Positions 28,091 to 36,134 of a DNA stretch of 45,437 nt are shown one piece after another (within the stretch, counting starts at the first letter, position 1; every line of letters starts with the position of its first letter). The position numbers and the translations under genes are program-made. The notes under the pieces were generated by a model. That model was given only the letters and a program-made list of their open reading frames with translations, was not told the origin of the DNA and did no database searches. Source of the DNA: Enteropsectra breve (Eukaryota > Microsporidia); contig JALPMN010000630.1 in the NCBI GenBank assembly GCA_024243835.1, positions 1 through 45,437 on the forward strand. Reading direction: 5' to 3'.

Positions 28091-28279
28091 ATGGTAAAAG
28101 TAGCCAAAGGAACACTGGTTCAAACTGAGCCAAGCATCAAAGAAGTAATAAGCAGAATTGGCGACCATGACGGTTCAGTGCTAGCAGATATAAACGATGA
28201 GACAATATTCATAACAAGAGAGGCATCGCTGAGCATAAGAGAGAGTGTAAACAAAATAATGGGAAACAAGAGCAGCTAG
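28091..28279 (+). CDS. TFB5: TFIIH subunit TFB5/TTDA (GTF2H5)
   Basis: 62 residues. MVKVAKGTLVQTEPSIKEVI aligns with Tfb5/TTDA (human [20 protein letters not shown]), and DINDETIFI with the conserved DIDDTHVFV strand. Tfb5 dimerises with Tfb2 (p52), stimulates the XPB ATPase and is needed for nucleotide excision repair and TFIIH stability. It is slightly shorter than human (71) and yeast (72). ATCC just before the ATG is a weak CCC-like element. Confidence 0.9.
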   Translation: MVKVAKGTLVQTEPSIKEVISRIGDHDGSVLADINDETIFITREASLSIRESVNKIMGNKSS

Positions 28280-28520
28280 ACTATTCTGAGATTGGCATTA
28301 TATTAAAATGTAAAATAGAGTCTTAAGTTACAATTGATAGCCTCTTTACTTAATAAAAACAGTTTTATTTATATTCCTCGATGATAAGCTGCATGAGATG
28401 CATTATCGTGTAATATAAACACTTTAACAGGATTTTACATTTTGCTATGAGCTTTATTTAACATTAATATAATTCAGCTGAAACTCCATCATTTGCATCT
28501 CTTAGTTGTTTGTCCCCGCC

Positions 28521-29018
28521 ATGGCAGTGGAAGTGATTTGCAATATCTGCAAAGAGCCTGCAGAAATTGAGCATAGCCTTCCCTGCATGCACACATTCTG
28601 TTTTCTGTGTCTCATTAGACACGTGAAAAGCAGCCCGTACTGCCCAGTATGCAGAAAGGGCCCGTTTTATGTGAAGGACATGAAGACAGAGCATCCACGA
28701 AACAACGGCGTGGAGTTGCCTCCAGTGATGTTCAAAAGGACAATTCCAAACTATACTAAAATACTTAAAAAATACCAGATACGGACGGACGGGGGTATTG
28801 CTGATTTAGAGCGTAGGTACAGCGATCTCTACGATCAAATGATGCTGCAACAGTTCAGAGATGTTCCTCTGAGCAAAGTTTCAATCGCATGGCGAGTGCA
28901 TCAGAAGGAGGGAAGCAACAGAATAAGCAGAAAAATAGACCTTAAAAAACTATACGAAAAGCTTATTTCTCTCAAAGAAAGGGCTGTGGTACAAAAAAAG
29001 AAAAGGATATCAACATAA
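28521..29018 (+). CDS. RAD18: RAD18-like RING-SAP E3 ubiquitin ligase, minimal form
   Basis: 165 residues from the ATG at 28521, where CCCCGCC touches the start. A C3HC4 RING lies at about residues 7-45 (CNIC, CMHTFCFLC, CPVC), followed near residues 80-125 by a SAP-like segment: ILKKYQIRTDGGIADLERRY, then DVPLSKVSI, matching the RAD18 SAP region (LKxxxLxTxGxKxELxRRYxE). Rad18 with Rad6 monoubiquitinates PCNA for translesion synthesis. The UBZ zinc finger between RING and SAP, and the Rad6-binding C-terminus of yeast Rad18, are missing or very short, so this is a stripped version; yeast Rad18 has 487 residues. It precedes BRE1, another Rad6 partner. Confidence 0.72.
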   Translation: MAVEVICNICKEPAEIEHSLPCMHTFCFLCLIRHVKSSPYCPVCRKGPFYVKDMKTEHPRNNGVELPPVMFKRTIPNYTKILKKYQIRTDGGIADLERRYSDLYDQMMLQQFRDVPLSKVSIAWRVHQKEGSNRISRKIDLKKLYEKLISLKERAVVQKKKRIST

Positions 29019-29414
29019 AATGCCTTGTGTTTTATGGATGAAGACACGAATTATTATTCTACATCATACGATTAAGAGGTTATAGATGAAGATTTTAGCT
29101 GTATACTTGTTATCAGGCAGCAATGATTAAGTTTTCTTCGTTATTTAAAAATGACTATAAAGAATTATAGTGCACTTAAACAGGTGTTCAGATTATACGG
29201 AGTGCAGTAATAAAATAAATTTTAAGTAATTTATACTTTTAATGAGATTTGTAGAGACTTATATTACTCATCTATCCGAAGAATGTCCTATAATCAAGGA
29301 TAAGTTTTACTGTAGTTAAAGTAGTCCTGTCACTAAGCATAGTAAGGATCTTACATACACTAAGTAGCAAGAATTGATAAAATAAAGAAAATTTTTCGTG
29401 AATATTTGAACTTT
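29019..29414. other. Intergenic between RAD18 and BRE1
   Basis: After the RAD18 TAA the same frame stays open for 18 codons, then TAA, then 20 more, with acidic residues (FMDEDTNYYSTSYD). This may be an eroded former C-terminus or chance. The rest holds nothing I can support. Confidence 0.3.
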
Positions 29415-29427
29415 AAAAAAATTGCCC
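29415..29427 (+). promoter_or_regulatory. AAAAAAATTGCCC signal of BRE1
   Basis: A fused A/T box and CCC element one base upstream of the ATG at 29429, the same form as at SPC3. Confidence 0.55.
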
Positions 29428-29428
29428 A

Positions 29429-30811
29429 ATGGTCGTGATAAATAAGAATACACCAAAGAGACTGAAGGAGAAATATCTAGATGTAATAAAGCATTTACAT
29501 GGGATGTTCATCGCAACTAAAATGGTTGAAAAGCAGAAAAACGCACGGGGCATGGAAGAAATAAAAGCCAAGAAAGATATCAAAAACGACGCGAAGCCAG
29601 ATAATAACAGCATGAGGCTTAGTACTGATGCAAAAAGACACAAAAGTAGCGATGCAGATACATTGGTTCTTGAGAAGCTGAATGAAGAGATGGAAAAAAG
29701 GATTTTAGAGATGAAAGAAGAAGAGTCAATAGCCAAAAAACAAGAAGAAGAAACAATACTGGCTCTTCAGCTTGAAATTGATTCTCTAAAATCAAAGCTC
29801 AAAGTCGAGGGAATTGTTGAAAAGCTTAATTCGAAAACAGAGAAAGAAAAACCAATGGGCCTTGATCTTCTTGCCGTGCATAGCAACTTGGGGAAGGCTG
29901 AAAAAGAAATTAAAGCACTTAAAGATGAGCTTCTTAAACAGCATAAAGAAAAGTATGATCAGAGCCTTACAATCAAAACTTTAAATGAAAAGGTATTTTT
30001 TATGGAAAAAATAAATCGAGATGTTGAAAATAGGAATAAAATGAAGGATATTCCGCAGCCAGAAGGTGCTTCTGAGGCCGATGTGGTACTCATCGAGGAA
30101 ATAAGCAGCATTTCCAAGTCCTTCGATACGATAATGGAAACAAACCGCATGCTTGAGCAGAAAGTGAGCAGTCTTAACCAGCGTGTTGAAAGTGCCAAAA
30201 GCGAAAATGCGGGCCTAGTGAACAAGCTGAGGATGGTAGAGGGAGAAAAATACTCGATAGAAAAGGATAAGAAGAAAAATGAACAAACATCTCATGATCT
30301 TGAAAAGCTGCGTGAGGAGCTGGAGCTTCAGAGAAACGAACTTGGAAAAAAAGAATATGAGTGTGAAGAAAAGCTCAAAAACTATAGGGAAAAGATGGCA
30401 AGAATGGGAGAGTCGGTGATTTTGCTGGAAAAAGAAATAGAAGGCAGCAAGGGGCTGTTAGGCGCGCGAACAGAGAGCCTGGAAAGGCTTGAACAGCAGT
30501 ATGAAGCCAACAAGATTCGTCTGGACAACAGTCTCAGCAAGATAAATATTCTTAAGGAGATTTACGCTATAGATAAGGAAGCAGAGAAAAAAATAGAAAG
30601 CATTGATGTTTACAAAAAGGCACTGCGATGCAAGATTTGCTCCCACAACACCAAGGATGCTGCCATTACGAAATGTGGGCATTGTTTCTGTAAGAGCTGC
30701 CTTGATGCGAGAATCAAGAAAAGAATACGCTTCTGTCCCACATGCAACGAAGAGTTTTGCTCCACTGATATCCTAAAGCTTTATCTTTACAAATCAGAAA
30801 ATGAAAAATAA
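29429..30811 (+). CDS. BRE1: BRE1-type RING E3 ubiquitin ligase (histone H2B)
   Basis: 460 residues. Residues about 60-395 are almost continuous coiled coil (Lys/Glu/Leu heptads), and the C-terminus is a RING: CKICSHNTKDAAITKCGHCF then CKSC and CPTC, ending with the short tail KLYLYKSENEK that Bre1/RNF20 proteins share in position. Bre1 with Rad6 monoubiquitinates histone H2B, linked to transcription elongation and to H3K4 and H3K79 methylation. The yeast protein has 700 residues; the N-terminal Rad6-binding region is shortened. The 'long coiled coil plus extreme C-terminal RING' layout makes BRE1 the best call. Confidence 0.85.
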   Translation: MVVINKNTPKRLKEKYLDVIKHLHGMFIATKMVEKQKNARGMEEIKAKKDIKNDAKPDNNSMRLSTDAKRHKSSDADTLVLEKLNEEMEKRILEMKEEESIAKKQEEETILALQLEIDSLKSKLKVEGIVEKLNSKTEKEKPMGLDLLAVHSNLGKAEKEIKALKDELLKQHKEKYDQSLTIKTLNEKVFFMEKINRDVENRNKMKDIPQPEGASEADVVLIEEISSISKSFDTIMETNRMLEQKVSSLNQRVESAKSENAGLVNKLRMVEGEKYSIEKDKKKNEQTSHDLEKLREELELQRNELGKKEYECEEKLKNYREKMARMGESVILLEKEIEGSKGLLGARTESLERLEQQYEANKIRLDNSLSKINILKEIYAIDKEAEKKIESIDVYKKALRCKICSHNTKDAAITKCGHCFCKSCLDARIKKRIRFCPTCNEEFCSTDILKLYLYKSENEK

Positions 30812-30932
30812 AAGACCCCAATTTTGGATAAGACATAGGGAATGTACTGAGTGCTGCATGAAGCAATGAAGGCTTATCCTTAACAGAATAAAATTTTTAT
30901 TAAAAAGTCAGTTGGATATCGTAAAATGTAGT

Positions 30933-30972
30933 TTTAACTTTTTTGATGAAAATTTAACTCTTTTGATGAAAA
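30933..30972. repeat. 20-base tandem duplication
   Basis: Two adjacent copies of TTTAACTYTTTTGATGAAAA (30933-30952 and 30953-30972) differ at one position. Non-coding, downstream of BRE1. Confidence 0.8.
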
Positions 30973-31063
30973 AGGTATCAAGTTCTTCAAAAAGTCTCTC
31001 AACTTTATTGTTTAAAACATTTATTTGTTTTAGGTTGTGTTTAAAGCAAAATAAGATAGGCGT

Positions 31064-31735
31064 ATGATGCAATCAACGAGCCGTATGATAAATTTGTTGT
31101 TATGCTGTTATCTTTATCCAGCAAAGAGCTTGGGGATAGACGACTTTAAAAACCAGGACACAAGAATCTTCATGTCCTCTGCCAATCATATTTATCTGGG
31201 AGTAAATAGCAAGGATGACTCTTTAACAGCCAGGTCAAAATACGAACAGCTGAGTGGCATAAAAACGAGACTGCGAATAGTGCCGTACGAAAATGAGTTC
31301 ATAATAGGAACAAGAGACTCCGAGCCATTGTGCCCGCATGGTTCTTCTATCCAGATATGCAAAACAAAAGCAAAGTGGGCTGTAAATCAAAGGCCTATGG
31401 GGTACACCATCAGTACAGGCACAAAGTGCATTACGTTGACAGAAAAGTATATAGTAAGACTGATGCCCTGTGTTGAATCAAGTGACCAAATGTTTGATTT
31501 TCAATTAGCTGATAATTATCAAGTAGGTGGTGATATTAAACCTGAAAAGTTTCATCCTCTCCATATTAGTATTGATCATGAGGCCAAAAGCCACAAGCAT
31601 TATAAAAAGCATGGGCAAACTCACAAAAAGAAGAGGATGCAGACATTTGGTGGCGAAAAAGAAGATTCGGATTCATCAGCAGCCGATTCTGAGACAGAAA
31701 GTCACTCAGATACTGAAGACAGCGAAGCACAATGA
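31064..31735 (+). CDS. Secreted protein with beta-trefoil (ricin B lectin-like) core and charged tail
   Basis: 223 residues. A signal peptide is likely in the first ~24 residues (MINLLLCCYLYPAKSLG from Met8). Residues about 30-150 alternate short strands and turns with paired cysteines, WAVNQRPMGYTISTGTKCIT, and a closing CVESSDQMFDFQL that fits the end of a trefoil repeat; microsporidian ricin-B-lectin-like proteins of this layout are known. The lectin call is by pattern. The tail is unusual: a basic His/Lys stretch (HKHYKKHGQTHKKKRMQ, possible heparin-binding) followed by ~30 acidic Ser/Asp/Glu residues. Such a protein could sit in the spore wall or interact with the host surface (inference). 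No CCC signal; start is uncertain between Met1, Met2 and Met8. Convergent with the next gene, 20 bases apart. Confidence 0.6.
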   Translation: MMQSTSRMINLLLCCYLYPAKSLGIDDFKNQDTRIFMSSANHIYLGVNSKDDSLTARSKYEQLSGIKTRLRIVPYENEFIIGTRDSEPLCPHGSSIQICKTKAKWAVNQRPMGYTISTGTKCITLTEKYIVRLMPCVESSDQMFDFQLADNYQVGGDIKPEKFHPLHISIDHEAKSHKHYKKHGQTHKKKRMQTFGGEKEDSDSSAADSETESHSDTEDSEAQ

Positions 31736-31755
31736 AATATCGTTGGAAGGATTTA

Positions 31756-33603
31756 TCAGAAAATATCGTCTTTTTTGACAAAATCCTTAGTTAATGAGAT
31801 TTCTGATGAAAAATCATCCGATTCGCCGAACGCCAAATTAAGATTCTCTAAAAAGCATTCATAGTGTTCAATGTTTTGCTTTTCATTTGTGCTTTGTACA
31901 ATCTTTAAACCGCTTGAAGACTCTGGCTTAGCCTCTGTTTCAATAATTCCGTTTATAAAATAATACTCCATTGCTGCCTTATAGAACAATGGTTTATCGA
32001 TAGTAAGGTACTGAAGAATCTTGGTTCCCTGTTTCTTTAGTATGAGCACAACATCGCTGTTACAGGAGTCGTTTGTATAAAGAATCTGCATGTCAGCCAG
32101 GCAAACAAAGGAGTTTGATTTTCTAAAGGCCAGTTGGAAGTATAATGTTTTTATTAGAATTTCAAAAACTTTTGTATTTTGACTGTACAAGTTTCTGGAA
32201 GTGACGATGCTAAAGGATTTTACTGTGTTCTCTTTGTGCATTTCTTTTTCTAGTTTCCTTTTACAGATAGAAAAGGTATCAGATATAATTTCGATTCCAT
32301 CCTCTAATATGCCTTTATTTTTACAGTTGAGCAAAATCGCGGCTATTTTCAGGTCCAGGTTGATTTCAGCCACTGCAGAGCCCATTGCAGTTACTTGGCA
32401 TAAGTATTTTGCACCGTTTTTAAGGGTAAGATCGATCAGATCAAGTCTTTTGAGCAATAAAATGTGCTTATCAATATTTACTTCTTCCAGATATTTATAC
32501 TTAATCAGATTTAAATAAACTTTCGCAAGACTGTATGAATCAGTGTTATTGTAGGATTGGGGCATGTAGTGGGTGAAGATAATTTTACGGTACATTCTGT
32601 AAACGGTTGTACCAGGAACGATCCTTCGCTGTGCTTCTTCTTGTGAGCATGGAAGAGTGCTCGTTGTTTCCGACTCTTCTACCGTTTGAATCCCAGAGTC
32701 TATCACAGATGTAAAAGTAAATAAACGTTCATTTACGAATTTGTTCGTACAGTCGGAGCAGAGAATCAGAGTCGCACGTTTTGGAAGTTCAGTGTTTGGT
32801 TGTGAAATCTTAAAAATTCTAGAGTGGCAGACTTCATAAATCTCTGCACCAATCATGGCTGAAAGCAGCTTAAAAATTAAAATGCGAGTGGCAAATACAC
32901 TGCCCGAATAGATCAGTATTGTTGATTCTGCATTTTGATTGATTAAGATACATATTTTGCTGTATAGCCAGACAAGATAGTTTTCATCTGGATTTTTTGG
33001 AAGATACACGATTTTTGACTTGATAGGCTTGGCCTTAAGGCTGTAAACACTAATTTTTGGATGCTTCGTCAAAACACTGTTTTTAATAACAGAAGCCTCC
33101 GGCCCAAAGTCATCAATAAAGAACACCGTTTCTATTCCATTTAAAACAGAAGGCTTATTAACCCCAATTTTGTCGCTTTCTGTAAATAGGCTTTGCAAGA
33201 AGGACCTATGGCTTAGTGTAAACGAAGAGTTATGGCATTTTGAGTATTCAGGAACCAATATCAGCAGCTTGTTTTTGTTTTTACGTAACAGGATTTCTAG
33301 TTCAGAGTCCGGCAAAATATGGCCACCGCTTGATACAAAGTTATACAGCTCTTTGTTATAAATGGCATCAATGATGCTTTTAATTGTCTGCTTTTTACTA
33401 TTAAAGAGTATCATACCTATTTTGGCATAATTTTCTTGTTTTAGCTTCTGAGAGTTTCGAGAGCTAGCTAAGTTGCCCTCACTATCGTATTTTTCTTGGG
33501 ACAAACGGTACAAATCACTTTTTCCGATGCTTGATAACTTACTATCCTCGAGTATTAAGTCTCTTTCGGCCTTCCCTCTATAGACAATGCTGTTAACAAA
33601 CAT
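31756..33603 (-). CDS. Degenerate DEAH-box helicase-like protein, predicted without ATPase activity
   Basis: 615 residues. The C-terminal two thirds follow DEAH helicases: STILIYSGSVFATRILI (motif IV region), LILCSDCTNKFVNERLFTF (where motif V has ATNIAETSLTI), SVIDSG, SQEEAQRRIVPGTTVYRMY (motif VI SQxxAxQRxGRAGRxxPGxCYRLY), then the winged-helix/ratchet segment KRLDLIDLTLKNGAKYLCQV. Key residues are gone: motif VI lacks the QRxGRAGR arginines except one, the P-loop GxGKT is replaced (near VSSGGHILP), and DEAH appears as DDFG in FFIDDFGPEASV. This is a pseudo-helicase, possibly a structural spliceosome or ribosome-assembly component (inference). CCACC lies just before the ATG. I cannot assign it to a particular DHX/Prp orthologue. 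Confidence 0.65.
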   Translation of the reverse strand: MFVNSIVYRGKAERDLILEDSKLSSIGKSDLYRLSQEKYDSEGNLASSRNSQKLKQENYAKIGMILFNSKKQTIKSIIDAIYNKELYNFVSSGGHILPDSELEILLRKNKNKLLILVPEYSKCHNSSFTLSHRSFLQSLFTESDKIGVNKPSVLNGIETVFFIDDFGPEASVIKNSVLTKHPKISVYSLKAKPIKSKIVYLPKNPDENYLVWLYSKICILINQNAESTILIYSGSVFATRILIFKLLSAMIGAEIYEVCHSRIFKISQPNTELPKRATLILCSDCTNKFVNERLFTFTSVIDSGIQTVEESETTSTLPCSQEEAQRRIVPGTTVYRMYRKIIFTHYMPQSYNNTDSYSLAKVYLNLIKYKYLEEVNIDKHILLLKRLDLIDLTLKNGAKYLCQVTAMGSAVAEINLDLKIAAILLNCKNKGILEDGIEIISDTFSICKRKLEKEMHKENTVKSFSIVTSRNLYSQNTKVFEILIKTLYFQLAFRKSNSFVCLADMQILYTNDSCNSDVVLILKKQGTKILQYLTIDKPLFYKAAMEYYFINGIIETEAKPESSSGLKIVQSTNEKQNIEHYECFLENLNLAFGESDDFSSEISLTKDFVKKDDIF

Positions 33604-33894
33604 TGAGGTGGAAACAATAAAAGCTCGTTTTTAGTAAAATTGAAATATGAAGTAAGTCACAACATAATAGCTAGATACGAACCACACGCTCATTTCTGAT
33701 TCTCCTATAACTTAGAAAACGCATTATAAGATGTTACCATGACTGTATGCTTGAATTTAACGGTTTTAGAGTGCATGTGATACTTTGTAATTCTCGATTT
33801 ATTTATAAAATCGAAAATACTTTTTCATAACGATTGTACAAAAGCTTGGCCTCAACAATTTTACAATCAAAAAATATTTTCATAAAAATTAAAA
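33604..33894. other. Intergenic upstream of the helicase-like gene
   Basis: AT-rich; TTTT directly after the tRNA-Ser 3' end (33891-33894, minus strand) is a plausible polymerase III stop. Nothing else seen. Confidence 0.4.
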
Positions 33895-33976
33895 CGATGA
33901 CTGTGAGATTCGAACTCACGCTCCCAGAGGGAAATAGATTAGCAATCTACCGCGTTAACCACTTTGCTAAGTCACC
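33895..33976 (-). tRNA. tRNA-Ser (GCU)
   Basis: On the minus strand: acceptor GGTGACT/AGTCATC (one G-U pair), anticodon stem GTAGA/TCTAT with loop TTGCTAA (anticodon GCT, reading AGC and AGT), a long variable arm typical of serine tRNAs (TTCCCTCTGGGA), T-arm GTGAG/CTCAC with loop TTCGAAT, and discriminator G as expected for serine. No intron. Confidence 0.95.
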
Positions 33977-34171
33977 TCAAAATCTTTTGATTTTCATATA
34001 GAAATATATTTTAGTCAAAAACACAAGAGAAGTCCCTCCAAACCCGAAAAAGGGTTTTGTTATATAGAAAAACAGCTAGTGATAGTTTTATTTTAAATAA
34101 TGAATTTATGATCAATAAGCCTCAATAATACTGTAGTTTCTTACGATAAGTCTAATTTATTTTGTAGTTGT
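33977..34171. other. Spacer between tRNA-Ser and the DusA-type gene
   Basis: AT-rich; a short inverted repeat around 34037-34057 (CTCCAAACCCGAAAAAGGGTTT region) can form a small hairpin. No gene. Confidence 0.35.
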
Positions 34172-35101
34172 TCAGTCTAGGTATTCTTCAATATGTGCGT
34201 ACACCTCGCTTATAGGGGTGCTATCTTTCATTATATCATTCAGCGCCTTTCTGTATTCTTTGTTACGTGGCATGCCTTTACGTATATTGTTTAAGGGCAC
34301 AAGAATTTTAGATTTGCTCGAGCTCAGCAAGCTCTCGGCTTTCGCCAGATAGCTCTTGACGATATCTTTCATCGATATTTCAATATTTTCGTACTCTGCG
34401 AAAATGCGAATGTTTTCAACGGCTCTTCTGCCAATCATCATTCCATCCAAGTTGTTCAGCTTGGCCAGTTCATTTTCTTTAATCCCACCGTTCAGGGAGA
34501 TAAAGAGATCAGGAAATGAATCCTTGAGGTTGTAGACAAAATCGTAGCACAGTGGGGGTATTGTTCTATTCTGCTTTGGATTAACACCCTTTAGCCAGCA
34601 CTTTCGGGCGTGCACATAAAATCTGTTGCAGGGCGTGCTATTTTTAATGTATTCAACAAACCCACGGAAAAACTTGTAAGAATCGAATTCATCAACTCCG
34701 CACCTTATTTTTAAAGATATGATGACACCCGTCTTTTTATACACCGTATTTATGATATCTGCGACTGTTTCTTTCTCCTTCATCAGAATTGCACCAAATT
34801 TGCCATGCTGCACCCGTTCAGACGGGCATCCACAGTTCAGATTGAAATGCCTCCAGCCCAGCTCCTTTACTATTTTTACGGCTTCAGCCACCTCTTCGGG
34901 ATCAGAGCCGCCGATCTGCACAACGGTGTTGTGGTCCGCATCTCCCAAAATGAAACGCAGCTTCTCGGGCGTGACATGAACAACAGTTGAACTCACAATC
35001 ATTTCAGTGAAAAGGAGAGTCTTCGGTGAGATCTCCCGCATGAAAAGCCTAAAGTGCGGATTGGTAACTTTGAGCATCGGTGCTAAGCTGAACTCTGCCA
35101 T
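34172..35101 (-). CDS. dusA: Bacterial DusA-type tRNA-dihydrouridine synthase
   Basis: 309 residues. A flavin-dependent dihydrouridine synthase reducing uridines in the tRNA D-loop. The sequence follows bacterial DusA rather than eukaryotic Dus1-4: FSLAPMLKVTNPHFRLFMR, KTLLFTEMIVSS, VVQIGGSDPEEVAEAVKI, FNLNCGCPSERVQHGKFGAI (catalytic Cys92), HARKCWLKGVNPKQNRTIPP (164-183), FPDLFISLNGGIK, and a C-terminal helical domain with NNIRKGMPRNKEYRKALND matching the DusA recognition domain. E. coli DusA acts on U20/U20a. The start has AAAAAAAATTT about 16 bases upstream, so the gene uses local expression signals and is an established nuclear gene, not contamination. Candidate horizontal transfer; organelle origin is unlikely as there is no targeting sequence. 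Confidence 0.92.
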   Translation of the reverse strand: MAEFSLAPMLKVTNPHFRLFMREISPKTLLFTEMIVSSTVVHVTPEKLRFILGDADHNTVVQIGGSDPEEVAEAVKIVKELGWRHFNLNCGCPSERVQHGKFGAILMKEKETVADIINTVYKKTGVIISLKIRCGVDEFDSYKFFRGFVEYIKNSTPCNRFYVHARKCWLKGVNPKQNRTIPPLCYDFVYNLKDSFPDLFISLNGGIKENELAKLNNLDGMMIGRRAVENIRIFAEYENIEISMKDIVKSYLAKAESLLSSSKSKILVPLNNIRKGMPRNKEYRKALNDIMKDSTPISEVYAHIEEYLD

Positions 35102-35206
35102 TTGAGATCAAAATAAATTTTTTTTGAAAATTTTTAAATTGTAAAAACTTATTTTATTACGCTTAACAGTAAGATGATATTTCAAATGCAGTAGCACAGG
35201 ATTCGT

Positions 35207-35674
35207 TCATTTTTCACAGCTTTTTTCATTTTGAAAATCTCGCTTCTCAACTTTGCTCCAGTCCGTTGACAGCACAGTGCCTTTACTCTCGAGGAAGCTT
35301 TTATCCATTGCCTTTTTTACCTCATCATTTCCGTTTTTGTAGATATTTTGGATCACCTCCATCATGTCTTGGTCAGCCTGTGAGGGTGTTTCCAGATTCT
35401 CATAAGGAGACATCTTAGGTGCAACATCACTTTTCTTTCCATTATAGCTATACCAGCTTTCACTCTTCTCTTTAGTCATCTGTGCTTCTACATATTTTGC
35501 AAATATTTTAGTTTGTAGGTCTCTCACGGGCTTGTAGAGTTTTATTTGCTGCCCATTAGCTTCAACGGTCGTTTCATCGATGAGCTTTATCTCTTGGGCC
35601 TCATTGGAGCCAGGCTTTGTGTAAAATACGAGTGTTATCGTGCCTTTGGTCTCTCTAAAATCAAAATTTTCCAT
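35207..35674 (-). CDS. SGT1: SGT1-like co-chaperone (CS plus SGS domains)
   Basis: 155 residues from Met at 35674, chosen because GCCC touches this ATG and AAATTTT lies upstream; a longer frame has no ATG. Residues ~1-70 are a shortened CS (p23-like) domain. The C-terminus is a clear SGS domain: QADQDMMEVIQNIYKNGNDE, then VKKAMDKSFLESKGTVLSTD and WSKVEKR. Sgt1 links Hsp90 to SCF ubiquitin ligases and to kinetochore (CBF3) assembly in yeast. The N-terminal TPR domain present in yeast and human Sgt1 is missing, as in some other reduced lineages. Nothing N-terminal was found that could supply it. Confidence 0.9.
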   Translation of the reverse strand: MENFDFRETKGTITLVFYTKPGSNEAQEIKLIDETTVEANGQQIKLYKPVRDLQTKIFAKYVEAQMTKEKSESWYSYNGKKSDVAPKMSPYENLETPSQADQDMMEVIQNIYKNGNDEVKKAMDKSFLESKGTVLSTDWSKVEKRDFQNEKSCEK

Positions 35675-36134
35675 GGGCTTGAAAATATCGCCACTTAAAT
35701 GAAAATTTAGCAATTAAATGCAATATATGCATACTATATTTATAGACATACATAAAAGCTCACTGTCTTTCCCTGTTTTAGGATAAAAAATTCAACACTC
35801 CCCTCACAAATCTATAAGGTGAGACACTGTCAGTGCATATTCTTCAACAAAACACGATATTTCCCTCAAAAAACGTTTAGAGATGAGCCATTTATTATCA
35901 AAAGTTCTATCATTACACGTAAAAATGCCATGAACAAACCAATCATATAAAATCTGAAGTTTTTATTTCAGTTTCAAATCTTACAACATAGCAGATACCA
36001 AGAGGGATGAAAAAATAGATTACATAATTCTCTTTAACAACTTTATAATGAATATATAACTATTTCATACAAAGAATAAATATTAAACAGCTTTATAAAT
36101 ATATGCAAATGAGTCATTTTTATAGACCAAAACT
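35675..36134. other. Intergenic with a possible relic on the minus strand
   Basis: On the minus strand a run of about 40 or more open codons between about 35820 and 35970 (including LREISCFVEEYALTVSHL) is followed by two stops and about 26 more codons reaching 35718, in the same frame as SGT1. This is suggestive of an eroded gene upstream of SGT1 but is weak evidence. Confidence 0.3.

Noticed and set aside
29019..29140. RAD18 C-terminal extension by readthrough of TAA
   Set aside because: Only 18 codons to the next stop and no sign of conservation; insufficient evidence.
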